DNA of 64,000 bases from Saccharibacter sp. 17.LH.SD. GTDB lineage: Bacteria; Pseudomonadota; Alphaproteobacteria; Acetobacterales; Acetobacteraceae. Shown here piece after piece: positions 37,024 through 46,320 of this stretch; the stretch's first letter is position 1, and the number at the start of each line of letters is the position of its first letter. Location: the NCBI RefSeq assembly GCF_009834805.1, contig NZ_WVHO01000009.1, positions 64,501-128,500 on the forward strand, in the 5' to 3' direction. The position numbers and the translations under genes are program-made. The notes under the pieces are model-generated. The model was not told the DNA's origin, did not search any database, and was given only the letters and a program-made list of their open reading frames with translations.

Positions 37024-37317
37024 ATGTCTAAAAATCTTTACGCAACGATGACTGCGCTTCCTGGCTGTCGTGATAAAGTGGCGCAACTTCTTACCAATTT
37101 GGGAAAAGATGTACGAGCCGAACCGGGATGTGTACGATTTGTTGTCTATACACGTGATGATTCCCCCGATTGTTTCCATGTTGAGGAAAGTTATCGAGAT
37201 GAAGCGGCTTTCCGCGCTCATATGGGAACAGAGCACGGAAAGCATTTTAACAAGGCGATCGAGACGTTGGTAGAAGGCGGTGCGTCCAACGTGGTCTTTC
37301 TAAGACCGGTTGAGTGA
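37024..37317 (+). CDS. Antibiotic biosynthesis monooxygenase-like (ABM/YgiN fold) protein
   Basis: A 97-residue ferredoxin-like dimeric alpha/beta protein. It has the ABM pattern: MTALPGCRDKVAQLLTNL, RAEPGCVRFVVYTRDDSP, HVEESYRDEAAFRAHMGTEH and HFNKAIETL. Members degrade quinones or haem or act on small aromatic compounds; the substrate here is unknown. GGGAGATGAGAG precedes the ATG. Confidence 0.9.
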   Translation: MSKNLYATMTALPGCRDKVAQLLTNLGKDVRAEPGCVRFVVYTRDDSPDCFHVEESYRDEAAFRAHMGTEHGKHFNKAIETLVEGGASNVVFLRPVE

Positions 37318-37326
37318 GGCTTACAG

Positions 37327-38355
37327 TCAATTGTCGCCAGGTTTGCCGCGACTGGTAGAGTGTTCAAAGCGAAGCGCTCTTTCAGGATGGGCAACGGAAT
37401 GGGCCGTGTGAGCGGCCATCGCGCCTTCTGAAAATCCTTGAAGGATTAACTTCAGTTTGCCTGGGTAGCTGGCGACATCGCCAATGGCGAAAATACCGGG
37501 TGTGCTGGTCTCTAATGTCGCCGGGTTGACAGGAATCGCGCTACGATGGGTTTGAAAGCCCCATGTTGCGATAGGCCCTAGGTCTGTCGATAGTCCATAG
37601 AAAGGCAGAAGTGTATCAGCCTCGAGATGCCGTGATGATCCATCCATTGAGGTGACTTCTACGGCATGAAGTTTACCTTCTGAGCCATGTAAAGCATGCA
37701 GCTGGTAGGGAACAATTTTTTCAATTTTCCCTTCAGCGATTTTTGTTTCAATTTTAGCGAGTGTTTCAGGTGTACCACGGAAGCGGTTACGCCGGTGGAG
37801 TAAGTAAATATGTTGAGCTACCTCTGACAGTGAGAGCGCCCAGTCGAGAGCAGAATCTCCGCCACCGGCAATGACAATACGCTTACCTGTAAAATCGGCG
37901 CGTTTTCTGACGTGATATTGCACAGCATGTGTGCGTTCATAAATGTCTAGATTTTCAAGTGGTGGGCGATTGGGGCCAAAAGCGCCGGCGCCCGCAGCGA
38001 TAATAATGGCTTTTGCCTGCACGAGGTCACCACGCTCATTGGTGAGAGAAAATTCACCACGATGCCCTTTAAGGGTTGTGACCCGGCTGCCGAGAAGACG
38101 CGGGATTTGGAAAGGAGCAAGTTGAGCTTCTAACGCCGTGATGAGAGCTTCCCCCGTAATGGCCGGATGTGCGGGAATATCATAGATCGGTTTTTCAGGA
38201 TAGAGCGCTGTACATTGGCCACCTGCGTATTCCAACGCGTCCATGAGGACACAGTTTAAATGCAGCATACAGCATTCGAATGCGGCAAAAAGAGCTGTTG
38301 GGCCTGCACCAATGATGGCGATATCTGTCGTGATGGAAGAATGCGTATGTGTCAT
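37327..38355 (-). CDS. Ferredoxin/flavodoxin--NADP+ reductase, thioredoxin-reductase-like type
   Basis: A 342-residue FAD protein. It has an N-terminal FAD motif IIGAGPTALFAAFE, the segment LEYAGGQCTALYPEKPIYDIPA that marks this subgroup, a second Rossmann motif IVIAGGGDSALDWALSL for NADPH, and IFAIGDVASYPGKLKLILQGF, which lies in the flavin-site region. The redox CxxC of thioredoxin reductase is absent, as expected for the YumC-type reductases. It would reduce ferredoxin or flavodoxin for biosynthesis. Confidence 0.92.
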   Translation of the reverse strand: MTHTHSSITTDIAIIGAGPTALFAAFECCMLHLNCVLMDALEYAGGQCTALYPEKPIYDIPAHPAITGEALITALEAQLAPFQIPRLLGSRVTTLKGHRGEFSLTNERGDLVQAKAIIIAAGAGAFGPNRPPLENLDIYERTHAVQYHVRKRADFTGKRIVIAGGGDSALDWALSLSEVAQHIYLLHRRNRFRGTPETLAKIETKIAEGKIEKIVPYQLHALHGSEGKLHAVEVTSMDGSSRHLEADTLLPFYGLSTDLGPIATWGFQTHRSAIPVNPATLETSTPGIFAIGDVASYPGKLKLILQGFSEGAMAAHTAHSVAHPERALRFEHSTSRGKPGDN

Positions 38356-38544
38356 AGAAGAATCTCATAAGCATTTTTTGAGTGATGGAGTAGTACTTTT
38401 CAGTAAGTTATTGTCGGTAAATGACATTAAAAGTGTTGGATTGTCATTCGGTAAAAGAAGTTTTTTCCGTGAATGGTGAGAAAACTTTTCAGAGTGTAGA
38501 AAAGAGGTCAGAAGAGTAGAAACTGTGACTGTTTGCGTCAGCGA

Positions 38545-39294
38545 ATGGCATATAGTCCTGAAGATAAGGATGCTCGTTGCGTGCCCGAACATTCTCATAT
38601 TGTGAAGCGTTATGAACAAGAGCTGGCACAGTTGCGGTCGCTCATGGCCCAAATGGGCGGTATGGTAGAGCAGCAGCTTTCATGGGCTCTCTCTGCCATT
38701 GCGGATGGCCATGAAGACGCGGCACGTTTGGCTGTAAAGCAAGAGGCTGATGTTGATTTACTAGAATATCGCATAGAAGCCCTAGCTATTCGCCTATTGG
38801 CGTTACGCTCCCCCATGGCGGATGATTTACGTGAAATTGTCTCGGCTATGAAAATTGCTGGGGATTTGGAGCGTATTGGAGATTATGCAGCCTCTATGGC
38901 GGTGCGCGTTTTACAAGGTCGTATAGCGGGGCTAGGGGCCATTTTAGTGTCTTTCCGGCAGATGGGACATTTAGTCCAAGATAATCTTCGCCGATCGCTG
39001 GATGCTGTTTTGCAGAAAAATAAGCATGCATCGTTGAATGTATGGCATGCAGACCTCCCCGTAGATGACTATTATACAGCTATTTTCCGTGGTCTTTTGG
39101 CGAATATGATGCAGGACCCGCGTCATATATATTCTGGCACCGAACTGCTGTTTATTGTGAAAAATTTGGAGCGTATCGGAGACCATGCCACGAATATTGC
39201 TGAGCGGGCATTTTTTGTTGTGACGGGTGATGTTTTACCAAGCAGGCGTCCACGAGGTGGGGCATTAAAAGAAGAGAAGGGGGCAGGGACGTAG
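38545..39294 (+). CDS. phoU: Phosphate signalling regulator PhoU
   Basis: Two-fold three-helix repeat protein that mutes PhoR under phosphate sufficiency. Conserved helices include LAQLRSLMAQMGGMVEQQL, EADVDLLEYRIEALAIRLL and the repeated metal-site pattern LERIGDYAASMA and LERIGDHATNIAERAF. ATG 38545 is chosen over an upstream TTG at 38533. Its stop overlaps the phoB start by one base. No pst transporter genes are seen next to it. Confidence 0.95.
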   Translation: MAYSPEDKDARCVPEHSHIVKRYEQELAQLRSLMAQMGGMVEQQLSWALSAIADGHEDAARLAVKQEADVDLLEYRIEALAIRLLALRSPMADDLREIVSAMKIAGDLERIGDYAASMAVRVLQGRIAGLGAILVSFRQMGHLVQDNLRRSLDAVLQKNKHASLNVWHADLPVDDYYTAIFRGLLANMMQDPRHIYSGTELLFIVKNLERIGDHATNIAERAFFVVTGDVLPSRRPRGGALKEEKGAGT

Positions 39295-40010
39295 TGAGTG
39301 GCCGAAAGATTGCTGAACCAAAAGGTTTAGTCCTTATCGTGGAAGATGATGCGTCTTTATTGTTGATGTTACAGTACAATCTCGAACAACGGGGCTATCG
39401 CGTTGTAACGGCAGGCAGTGCGGAAGAGGCCATAGAGTGCTTGGAAAAAAATCGTCCTGATCTTGCAATTCTTGATTGGATGTTACCAGGTTTGTCAGGT
39501 CTAGATTTGTGCCGCCGTATTCGAGAACATGCTGTTTTTCGAGAAATGCCTGTTCTTTTCCTGACGGCTCGCTCGGATGAACAAGATGTTATTCGTGGGT
39601 TAGATATTGGGGGCGATGATTATCTTATCAAACCATGCAGTATTGATACGTTGGAGGCGCGGGTAAGAGCGTTACTGCGTCGAAAACGTGGGGCATATAC
39701 GGGGCTTTCTTTTGCAGACTTGACGTTAGATCCTGAGACGCATCGTGTTGAACGTGGCGGGATGTTGTTGGCTTTGGGGCCGACGGAATATCGTATTTTG
39801 ATCGTGTTAATGCGTCATCCTTATCGTGTTTTCAGTCGGGAAGATTTGCTGGCACGGGTATGGGGCAAGAATGTGCACGTAGAGCCCCGTACGATTGATG
39901 TGCATATTCGACGATTGCGCAAGGCGTTAAATCAGAATGGGAAAGAGGATTTAGTACGCACGGTGCGTTCAGCAGGATATGCGTTGGATGATGGTGTGGT
40001 GACGCCCTAA
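39294..40010 (+). CDS. phoB: Phosphate regulon response regulator PhoB
   Basis: OmpR-family transcription factor. The receiver has E17, D18, D19 and the phospho-acceptor D61 (LAILDWMLPG); the C-terminal winged helix contains PTEYRILIVLMRHP, EDLLARVWG and PRTIDVHIRRLRKAL. GTG start overlaps the phoU stop. It should bind the Pho box at 41266. Confidence 0.95.
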   Translation: MSGRKIAEPKGLVLIVEDDASLLLMLQYNLEQRGYRVVTAGSAEEAIECLEKNRPDLAILDWMLPGLSGLDLCRRIREHAVFREMPVLFLTARSDEQDVIRGLDIGGDDYLIKPCSIDTLEARVRALLRRKRGAYTGLSFADLTLDPETHRVERGGMLLALGPTEYRILIVLMRHPYRVFSREDLLARVWGKNVHVEPRTIDVHIRRLRKALNQNGKEDLVRTVRSAGYALDDGVVTP

Positions 40011-40032
40011 TGTATGAGGCTCTTTTGCGCGA

Positions 40033-41253
40033 ATGTCTGGAGGGATGAGCCTAACATTAGTCTGTTTCGTTGTTCTTGCGGTGATGGGTTGGGCCGGTGT
40101 TGGCATTTTATTATGGCGTCGTCCGCCCGCAGAAAAGCATAGAGAAACTGTAAAGGAAGCCGTTTTTCCCTCCCCTGATTGGGGGAAGCTGATTGATGAT
40201 ATTCCAGCCTATATGGTGCTTTTGGATGGGATGGGGGCGGTTGTTCATGTCAATCAGGAGGCGCGTCATCAGTTTGATGAGCGTCTGGGAGCTGTCCTGC
40301 GTCATCCTGAGGTTCGGTCCCTTTTAGAGGCTGCTTTGAGAGAATGGCATCATCATTCGCAGGGGCCCTATTCGATTTTTTCGGCGAGTGTCACGCTTGA
40401 TGTGCCCGTTTCATGGACAGTTCATCTCGCTTTGCGATGTGTGACAGATGCTCATGAACGGCAGCCGCATATTTTAGCGGTGCTGTCAGACCGGAGTGAA
40501 GCGCGCGCTATTGACCGTATGCGTGTCGATTTTGTGTCGCATGCCAGTCATGAACTGCGTACTCCTTTAGCGTCGATCAGTGGTTTTATTGATATGTTGC
40601 GTCACGATGTGGAAGATAAAGCGTTACGCCAGCGTTCATTAGAGATTATCGCGCAGCAAACAGATCGGATGAAACGCCTTATTGATCGGTTGCTTTACCT
40701 TTCATATGTTCAGGCACGTGCCTTTCAGCGCCCGCAAACAGTTATTAACGTCGATGATGTTATGGTTCTTCTTCTGGATGAAGTGGCGCCACGGTTTGAG
40801 GGTGATGACACAATGTTGCGCCTTGAGGTGGAAGAGGAATTGTTCATTCAGGCGGATGAGGATGAACTGGTCCAAGTATTCCTCAATTTGATTGAGAATT
40901 CCTTGAAATATGCACGGAAAGAAAGAGACATTTTAGAAATCAGAGTATTTGGTCGCCAGGTTGTCCCTCAAGATCCGTTATGGCCTGGGGGCGATGGTAT
41001 TCTTTTGGGGGTGAGTGATAATGGGAAAGGCGTTGATCCACGCCATATTTCACGTCTGACAGAACGTTTTTATCGTGTGAAAGAGGATGCTTCGTCAGTC
41101 ACAGGAAGTGGATTGGGTTTGTCGATTGTACAGCAAATTATTGAACGCCATGAAGGAAGCTTTCGTGTGCAAAGCGAGCTCGGACAGGGGACAATCTGTT
41201 TTGCATGGTTACCAAATCCTGTTCTCTGCCAGGGACGCGAAGGTGGACATTAA
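40033..41253 (+). CDS. phoR: Phosphate regulon sensor kinase PhoR
   Basis: A 406-residue histidine kinase. One N-terminal membrane helix (LTLVCFVVLAVMGWAGVGIL) is followed by a PAS-like region and HisKA FVSHASHELRTPLASISGF with His 173, then the ATPase motifs NLIENSLKYA, SDNGKGVD and GSGLGLSIVQQI. The lack of a periplasmic sensory domain is normal for PhoR. ATG 40045 is an alternative start. It lies 22 bases after phoB. Confidence 0.95.
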   Translation: MSGGMSLTLVCFVVLAVMGWAGVGILLWRRPPAEKHRETVKEAVFPSPDWGKLIDDIPAYMVLLDGMGAVVHVNQEARHQFDERLGAVLRHPEVRSLLEAALREWHHHSQGPYSIFSASVTLDVPVSWTVHLALRCVTDAHERQPHILAVLSDRSEARAIDRMRVDFVSHASHELRTPLASISGFIDMLRHDVEDKALRQRSLEIIAQQTDRMKRLIDRLLYLSYVQARAFQRPQTVINVDDVMVLLLDEVAPRFEGDDTMLRLEVEEELFIQADEDELVQVFLNLIENSLKYARKERDILEIRVFGRQVVPQDPLWPGGDGILLGVSDNGKGVDPRHISRLTERFYRVKEDASSVTGSGLGLSIVQQIIERHEGSFRVQSELGQGTICFAWLPNPVLCQGREGGH

Positions 41254-41265
41254 TCCGCTACGGTA

Positions 41266-41294
41266 CTGTCATAAGAGTATCATAGAAATTTCAT
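41266..41294 (+). promoter_or_regulatory. Pho box: three PhoB half-site repeats
   Basis: CTGTCAT (41266-41272), GTATCAT (41277-41283) and ATTTCAT (41288-41294) are spaced exactly 11 bases apart with four-base spacers. The first unit equals the consensus half-site and the others match 5 of 7 positions. It stands about 97 bases before the phosphodiesterase start and directly after phoR. Confidence 0.8.
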
Positions 41295-41390
41295 ACTGAA
41301 CGCTGGTTTGTGTCGCTAGATTCGCTTCTGGAAACGATTTCTCTGTTGGGGAGGGGCGCTTTCGGGTGTTTGGATGTGAAGGATGGTGGC

Positions 41391-42500
41391 ATGATGTTAA
41401 CGCGGCGCCAGGTGTTGGGGATGGGTGGGGCATATGCTCTGTGGGCACGTTCCATAAGAGCGCAGGCTGCGCCTTCTTTAGCCCCCAAGCCCATAGTTTT
41501 TGCTCATCGTGGGGCTTCAGCGTGGCGACCTGAACACACCTTAGCATCTTATGCGAAAGCCATGCTTGATGGTGCTGATTTTATTGAGCCTGATTTAGTG
41601 ATGACGAAGGACGGACATTTGGTCGTCCGTCATGAAAGCAATATTGCTGAGACCACAGATGTTAAAGATCACCCAGAATTCTTCGCGCGGTATCGCACAT
41701 GTGTGATTGATGGAGAGAAACAAACAGGGTGGTTTACAGCAGATTTTACATTAGAGGAGTTAAAGACTCTCCGAGCACGAGAGCGGCTTGCAGCTATCAG
41801 AGAACATAATACGCGGTATAATGACCGCTTTGAAATTCCGACATTTGAAGAAGTTATTGATGTCGTTGCCGCACAATCTGCTGCGAGTGGAAAAATTTTT
41901 GGTCTCATTCCAGAGATCAAGCATTCAACATTTTTTCATAGTATTGGGCATGATCCAGAGGCGGTTTTTCTAAAAACTATCGCAAATCATGCCTATACGC
42001 GTCAGGCCCCTTTAGAAGTGCAGTCTTTTGAAACCGGCAATTTGAAGAAAATTCGAGAGTCTGTTTTAGAAATTAACCCACAGGCTCGGTTGATGCTTTT
42101 AATGGGGGAGCGCCAAGAAATTCCTCCTGATTTGTTCGCTAAGGGTCAGAAAATAACCTTTGGGGATTTGATGACGCCTAATGGATTACGTGAGATTAAG
42201 CGTTATGCGGATGTTATTGGGCCGTCGAATACGGATATTATCCCTCGTGATGCCCATGGAGCGTGGCTCGAACCAACCTCTTTGATTAGTGATGCGCACA
42301 AAGAGGGGTTGTTGGTGCATTCTTATACAGCACGACCAGAAAATATTTTTTTGCCGCAACACCTACGCAGCAAAGGGAAGCTTGTTGATCGTAACCCTAA
42401 CGGAATGTTGGCGGAAATCAGACGTTATTTAGACCTCGGCTTGGATGGTTTTTTTACAGATGACCCGGCATTGGGGCGTATTGTTGTCGATGCAGGATGA
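41391..42500 (+). CDS. glpQ: Exported glycerophosphodiester phosphodiesterase
   Basis: Hydrolyses glycerophosphodiesters to glycerol-3-phosphate and an alcohol. From ATG 41391 (AAGGA seven bases upstream), the N-terminus has a twin-arginine signal TRRQVLGMGGAYALWARS and a likely cut after RAQA, so it should reach the periplasm folded. The GDPD core has VFAHRGASAWRPEHTLASY, FIEPDLVMTKDGHLVVRHE, LIPEIKHSTFF and a C-terminal FFTDDP. With PhoBR and a Pho box upstream, a phosphate-scavenging role is likely. Confidence 0.94.
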   Translation: MMLTRRQVLGMGGAYALWARSIRAQAAPSLAPKPIVFAHRGASAWRPEHTLASYAKAMLDGADFIEPDLVMTKDGHLVVRHESNIAETTDVKDHPEFFARYRTCVIDGEKQTGWFTADFTLEELKTLRARERLAAIREHNTRYNDRFEIPTFEEVIDVVAAQSAASGKIFGLIPEIKHSTFFHSIGHDPEAVFLKTIANHAYTRQAPLEVQSFETGNLKKIRESVLEINPQARLMLLMGERQEIPPDLFAKGQKITFGDLMTPNGLREIKRYADVIGPSNTDIIPRDAHGAWLEPTSLISDAHKEGLLVHSYTARPENIFLPQHLRSKGKLVDRNPNGMLAEIRRYLDLGLDGFFTDDPALGRIVVDAG

Positions 42501-42593
42501 AAATGACGGAAAGGAGGGGGGCCGATAAATTGACTTAGTTTCCGTTCTTCGTTCAGATTTCTGTCTCTGAGATGAGAATGAAGGAGATCTCTC

Positions 42594-43619
42594 ATGGCTG
42601 ATCGTATCCCAGCAACGTTGATTCCTGGTGACGGGATTGGCCCAGAGATTACGGACGCGACGGTTCGTGTGCTGAGAGCATTGGAGGTCCCGTTTGAGTG
42701 GGATGTGCAGCGTGCTGGTGTAACCGCGTATGAAGCCACAGGCTCTGTTTTACCGGATGAGGCATTAGAAAGTCTTAAGCGCACCGGGTTAGCGCTTAAG
42801 GGGCCTTTGACGACGCCTATTGGAGAAGGGTTTCGTTCCGTTAACGTGACGTTGCGGAAAATGTTTGGTCTTTATGCGAATGTGCGCCCAACAAAGACGC
42901 TCTTGCCTGGTGGTCGTTATGAGGGGGTTGATGTCACTGTTGTGCGAGAAAATGTCGAAGGACTTTACGCGGCGATGGAACATTACATGCCTGTTGGGGA
43001 CGATACGGAAGCCGTTGCTTATGGAGCAGGCTTTAATACGCGTGTTGAATGTCAGCGGATTGTTCGCCACGCCTTTGAGTATGCTCTCAAGCATGGTCGT
43101 CGGAAAGTGACGCTGGTACATAAAGCCAATATTCTTAAAATATTGAGTGGGTTGTTTCTTCATGAAGGGCGGCGTGTTGCCGCTGACTATGCAGGAAAAA
43201 TTGCGTGTGACGAGCGCATTGTGGATGCGTGTGCCATGGAGCTCGTGCTCCATCCTGAAACCTATGATGTCATTGTCACAACGAATTTGTTTGGGGATAT
43301 TCTTTCTGATCTAACCGCCGGGCTTGTTGGCGGTTTGGGAATGGCTCCTGGTGCGAATATCGGTGAGAACATGGCTATTTTTGAAGCCGTGCATGGGTCA
43401 GCGCCGGATATTGCGGGGAAAGATAAAGCTAACCCTATTGCTTTGCTGCGTGCTGCTGGATTGATGTTAGTCCATGTTGGTCGTCAGGACCTTGCAGAAA
43501 AGCTCGAACATGCCATTCACGAGGTTGTGGTCACACAAGGGATCAGGACAGCAGATTTAGGCGGTGAGGTTGGGACAAAGACCTTTACTCAAGCGTTATT
43601 GAGTGTCGTGGAAGGCTAG
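42594..43619 (+). CDS. Isocitrate dehydrogenase (NAD-type)
   Basis: A 341-residue member of the decarboxylating dehydrogenase family. TLIPGDGIGPEITDA, RENVEGLYAAMEHY, NLFGDILSDLTAGLVGGLG and EAVHGSAPDIAGKDKANP are present. The substrate loop SVNVTLRKMFGLYANVRP has the isocitrate-type serine/asparagine (S-x-N) pattern and differs from isopropylmalate dehydrogenases. An adjacent aconitase gene (13-base gap) supports the TCA role. AAGGAGATCTCTC is a strong ribosome binding site. Confidence 0.88.
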   Translation: MADRIPATLIPGDGIGPEITDATVRVLRALEVPFEWDVQRAGVTAYEATGSVLPDEALESLKRTGLALKGPLTTPIGEGFRSVNVTLRKMFGLYANVRPTKTLLPGGRYEGVDVTVVRENVEGLYAAMEHYMPVGDDTEAVAYGAGFNTRVECQRIVRHAFEYALKHGRRKVTLVHKANILKILSGLFLHEGRRVAADYAGKIACDERIVDACAMELVLHPETYDVIVTTNLFGDILSDLTAGLVGGLGMAPGANIGENMAIFEAVHGSAPDIAGKDKANPIALLRAAGLMLVHVGRQDLAEKLEHAIHEVVVTQGIRTADLGGEVGTKTFTQALLSVVEG

Positions 43620-43632
43620 AGGGAAAAATCTG

Positions 43633-46299
43633 ATGACGCATGAAAAGATAAGCTCCTTCTGGCGTACACTGTCCTGTGCAGGCCATGACTATCGTTATGT
43701 TAGTTTAGATGCTGTGAGTGAGGGGTTGGGGGATGTGTCACGTCTTCCGGTTTCATTAAAAATTCTGCTTGAAAATGTTCTACGCCATGGTGGGGATGGC
43801 GCCGGTTTTGTGGAATGGCTCAAAGAGGGGCGAAGTCAACGTGAAATCCCTTTTAGCCCGTCGCGCATTCTTATGCAGGATTTTACGGGTGTGCCCGCTG
43901 TGGTGGATTTAGCCGCTATGCGTGATGGCATCATCGCTTTGGGAGCTAACCCCGAGAAGGTAAATCCACAAGTGCCGGTAGATCTCGTGATTGATCATTC
44001 GGTGCAAGTTGATGTCTCTGCGGAAGATGATGCTCTTTCTCTGAATATGAAGCGGGAGTTCGAGCGTAATCGCGAGCGCTATGCGTTTCTTCGATGGGGG
44101 CAAGAAGCGTTTAAGCAGTTTCGCGTGGTGCCACCAGGAGCTGGAATTTGTCATCAAGTTAATTTGGAATATCTGGCACCAGTCGTCTGTCAGACGAAGG
44201 ATGATAAGGGGGACATTATAGTATACCCTGATACGGTGTTTGGTACAGACTCCCATACGACCATGATTAATGGTCTTGGCGTGTTAGGATGGGGCGTTGG
44301 TGGGATTGAGGCTGAAGCCGCCATGTTGGGACAAGCAGGGAAGATGCTTATTCCTGACGTTGTCGGTGTGCGCTTAGAAGGCCAGCTTGTTGAAGGCACC
44401 ACAGCCACGGATCTGGTGTTAACCATCACTCAGCGTCTACGCGCTAAAGGCGTCGTCGGGCGTTTTGTTGAATTTTACGGCCCAGCGCTTGAGCATCTTC
44501 CGGTGGCGGATCGGGCGACGATTGCCAACATGGCTCCAGAATATGGCGCAACCGTTGGGTTCTTCCCTGTTGATCGGTTAACGACGGATTATTTGTATCA
44601 GACGGGGCGTTCAAAAGAACATATTGCGCTGGTAGAGGCTTATCACAGACAACAAGGGACCTGGCATGAACCAGGCCAGATGCCTCCTCATTTCACAGAT
44701 CATCTCACGATCAATCTTTCAGATGTTGTTCCATCACTGGCTGGGCCGCGCCGCCCACAAGATCGTATTGCTCTGGGGGATGTGAGTGGTGCTTTCCGTC
44801 ATTTTCTGGAAGAGACATCTCAAAATTTACCAAAACGAGGGCGGGATCTTCCCGTTTCAGGCCAGTCTTATCGTTTGAAAGATGGGGCGGTTGTCATTGC
44901 AGCGATAACATCGTGCACGAGCACCTCCAATCCAGAGGTGCTGTTAGCCGCAGGGCTGCTTGCGCGGAAGGCGCGTGCTTTGGGTTTGAAACCAAAACCA
45001 TGGGTTAAGACGTCCTTAGCACCGGGCTCGCGGGTTGTGACGGATTATTTAGAACGCGCAGGGTTGGATGCCGACCTTAATGCGCTGGGGTTTCAAACAG
45101 TTGGGTATGGGTGCACGACGTGCATCGGGAACTCTGGCCCGCTAAAGGATGAGATATGCGAGGCAATTGAGCAAAATGATTTAGTTGCCGTGTCTGTCTT
45201 GTCTGGAAATCGGAATTTCGAAGGCCGTATTTCTCCGCAAGTGAGGGCAAACTATTTAGCGTCCCCGCCGCTCGTCGTGGCCTATGCGCTCCTTGGAACT
45301 GTGGATCAAGATATTACGACCTCTGTGTTGGGTCATGATCCGCAAGGAAAGCCCATTAAATTAAGCGACCTATGGCCAAGTCGTGCGGAAATTTCAGATT
45401 TGTTAGGGTCTTCTCTGAGCCGTGATACGTTTATTGACCGTTATCGTGATGTGACTTTAGGGACAGAGGCATGGCAGAAGCTGCCCGTTGCTAAAGGTTC
45501 AGCGACTTATCCGTGGAATGATCAATCAACTTATATCCAGAACCCACCTTATTTTGAGGAGCTGACCTCTAAGAAAGTCTTTTTAGATGACATTTCTCAA
45601 GCGCGAATCCTGGCATTGTTGGGTGATAATATCACGACAGATCATATCTCACCGGCTGGGGCGATCGGTTTAGAAACTCCTGCAGGGGTTTATCTGCGTC
45701 AGCATGGTGTAGCCGTCCAGGATTTTAATTCGTACGGGGCACGTCGAGGCAATGATCGTGTGATGATGCGCGGGACATTTGCTAATATTCGCCTGAAAAA
45801 TGAGATGGCGCCCGGCACGGAAGGGGGCGTGACTCGCTTCTATCCCGGGGGTGATGAGATGACTATTTTTGACGCAGCAGAGCGTTACCGGATGTCTTTA
45901 GTACCTCTAGTGGTGATTGGCGGCAAAGAATATGGCATGGGGTCATCGCGTGATTGGGCGGCGAAAGGAACCAGGCTGCTAGGGGTGCGTGCGGTTATTG
46001 CGGAAAGCTTTGAGCGTATTCATCGTTCCAATTTGGTTGGAATGGGTGTCTTACCTTTAGTGTTTCCAGAAGGAGTGACACGTCACACATTAGGGTTAAA
46101 GGGAGATGAGTTGTTATCCTTAGAAGGTCTTAAAGATCTTGTTCCACGTGGAACTGTGAGAGTGACGATAACATCTTCTGATGGCTCTCAGCAGACGGTA
46201 GAGGTGCTGTGCCGTGTGGATACGGTTGATGAGCTTCTTTATGTGAAAAAGGGCGGCATTCTTCCCTATGTTCTGTGCGGTATGGCTAAAACGGCATGA
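43633..46299 (+). CDS. acnA: Aconitate hydratase A
   Basis: Isomerises citrate to isocitrate with a 4Fe-4S cluster. The cluster cysteines lie in SCTSTSNPEVLLAAG and GCTTCIGNSGPL. GTDSHTTMINGLGVLGWGVG and the C-terminal swivel domain (EYGMGSSRDWAAKG) are intact. The 888 residues are normal. ATG 43633 is served by GAGGG. It is translationally adjacent to the isocitrate dehydrogenase gene. Confidence 0.97.
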   Translation: MTHEKISSFWRTLSCAGHDYRYVSLDAVSEGLGDVSRLPVSLKILLENVLRHGGDGAGFVEWLKEGRSQREIPFSPSRILMQDFTGVPAVVDLAAMRDGIIALGANPEKVNPQVPVDLVIDHSVQVDVSAEDDALSLNMKREFERNRERYAFLRWGQEAFKQFRVVPPGAGICHQVNLEYLAPVVCQTKDDKGDIIVYPDTVFGTDSHTTMINGLGVLGWGVGGIEAEAAMLGQAGKMLIPDVVGVRLEGQLVEGTTATDLVLTITQRLRAKGVVGRFVEFYGPALEHLPVADRATIANMAPEYGATVGFFPVDRLTTDYLYQTGRSKEHIALVEAYHRQQGTWHEPGQMPPHFTDHLTINLSDVVPSLAGPRRPQDRIALGDVSGAFRHFLEETSQNLPKRGRDLPVSGQSYRLKDGAVVIAAITSCTSTSNPEVLLAAGLLARKARALGLKPKPWVKTSLAPGSRVVTDYLERAGLDADLNALGFQTVGYGCTTCIGNSGPLKDEICEAIEQNDLVAVSVLSGNRNFEGRISPQVRANYLASPPLVVAYALLGTVDQDITTSVLGHDPQGKPIKLSDLWPSRAEISDLLGSSLSRDTFIDRYRDVTLGTEAWQKLPVAKGSATYPWNDQSTYIQNPPYFEELTSKKVFLDDISQARILALLGDNITTDHISPAGAIGLETPAGVYLRQHGVAVQDFNSYGARRGNDRVMMRGTFANIRLKNEMAPGTEGGVTRFYPGGDEMTIFDAAERYRMSLVPLVVIGGKEYGMGSSRDWAAKGTRLLGVRAVIAESFERIHRSNLVGMGVLPLVFPEGVTRHTLGLKGDELLSLEGLKDLVPRGTVRVTITSSDGSQQTVEVLCRVDTVDELLYVKKGGILPYVLCGMAKTA

Positions 46300-46320
46300 T
46301 AGAAAATTGTTGGCTATGAC

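Noticed and set aside
42506-42545. ACGGAAA/TTTCCGT as a terminator after glpQ
   Set aside because: Only seven pairs with a 26-base loop; too weak to annotate.
42789-43253. A 154-codon open frame antisense to the isocitrate dehydrogenase gene
   Set aside because: Contained within a conserved gene; no start signal or recognisable domain.
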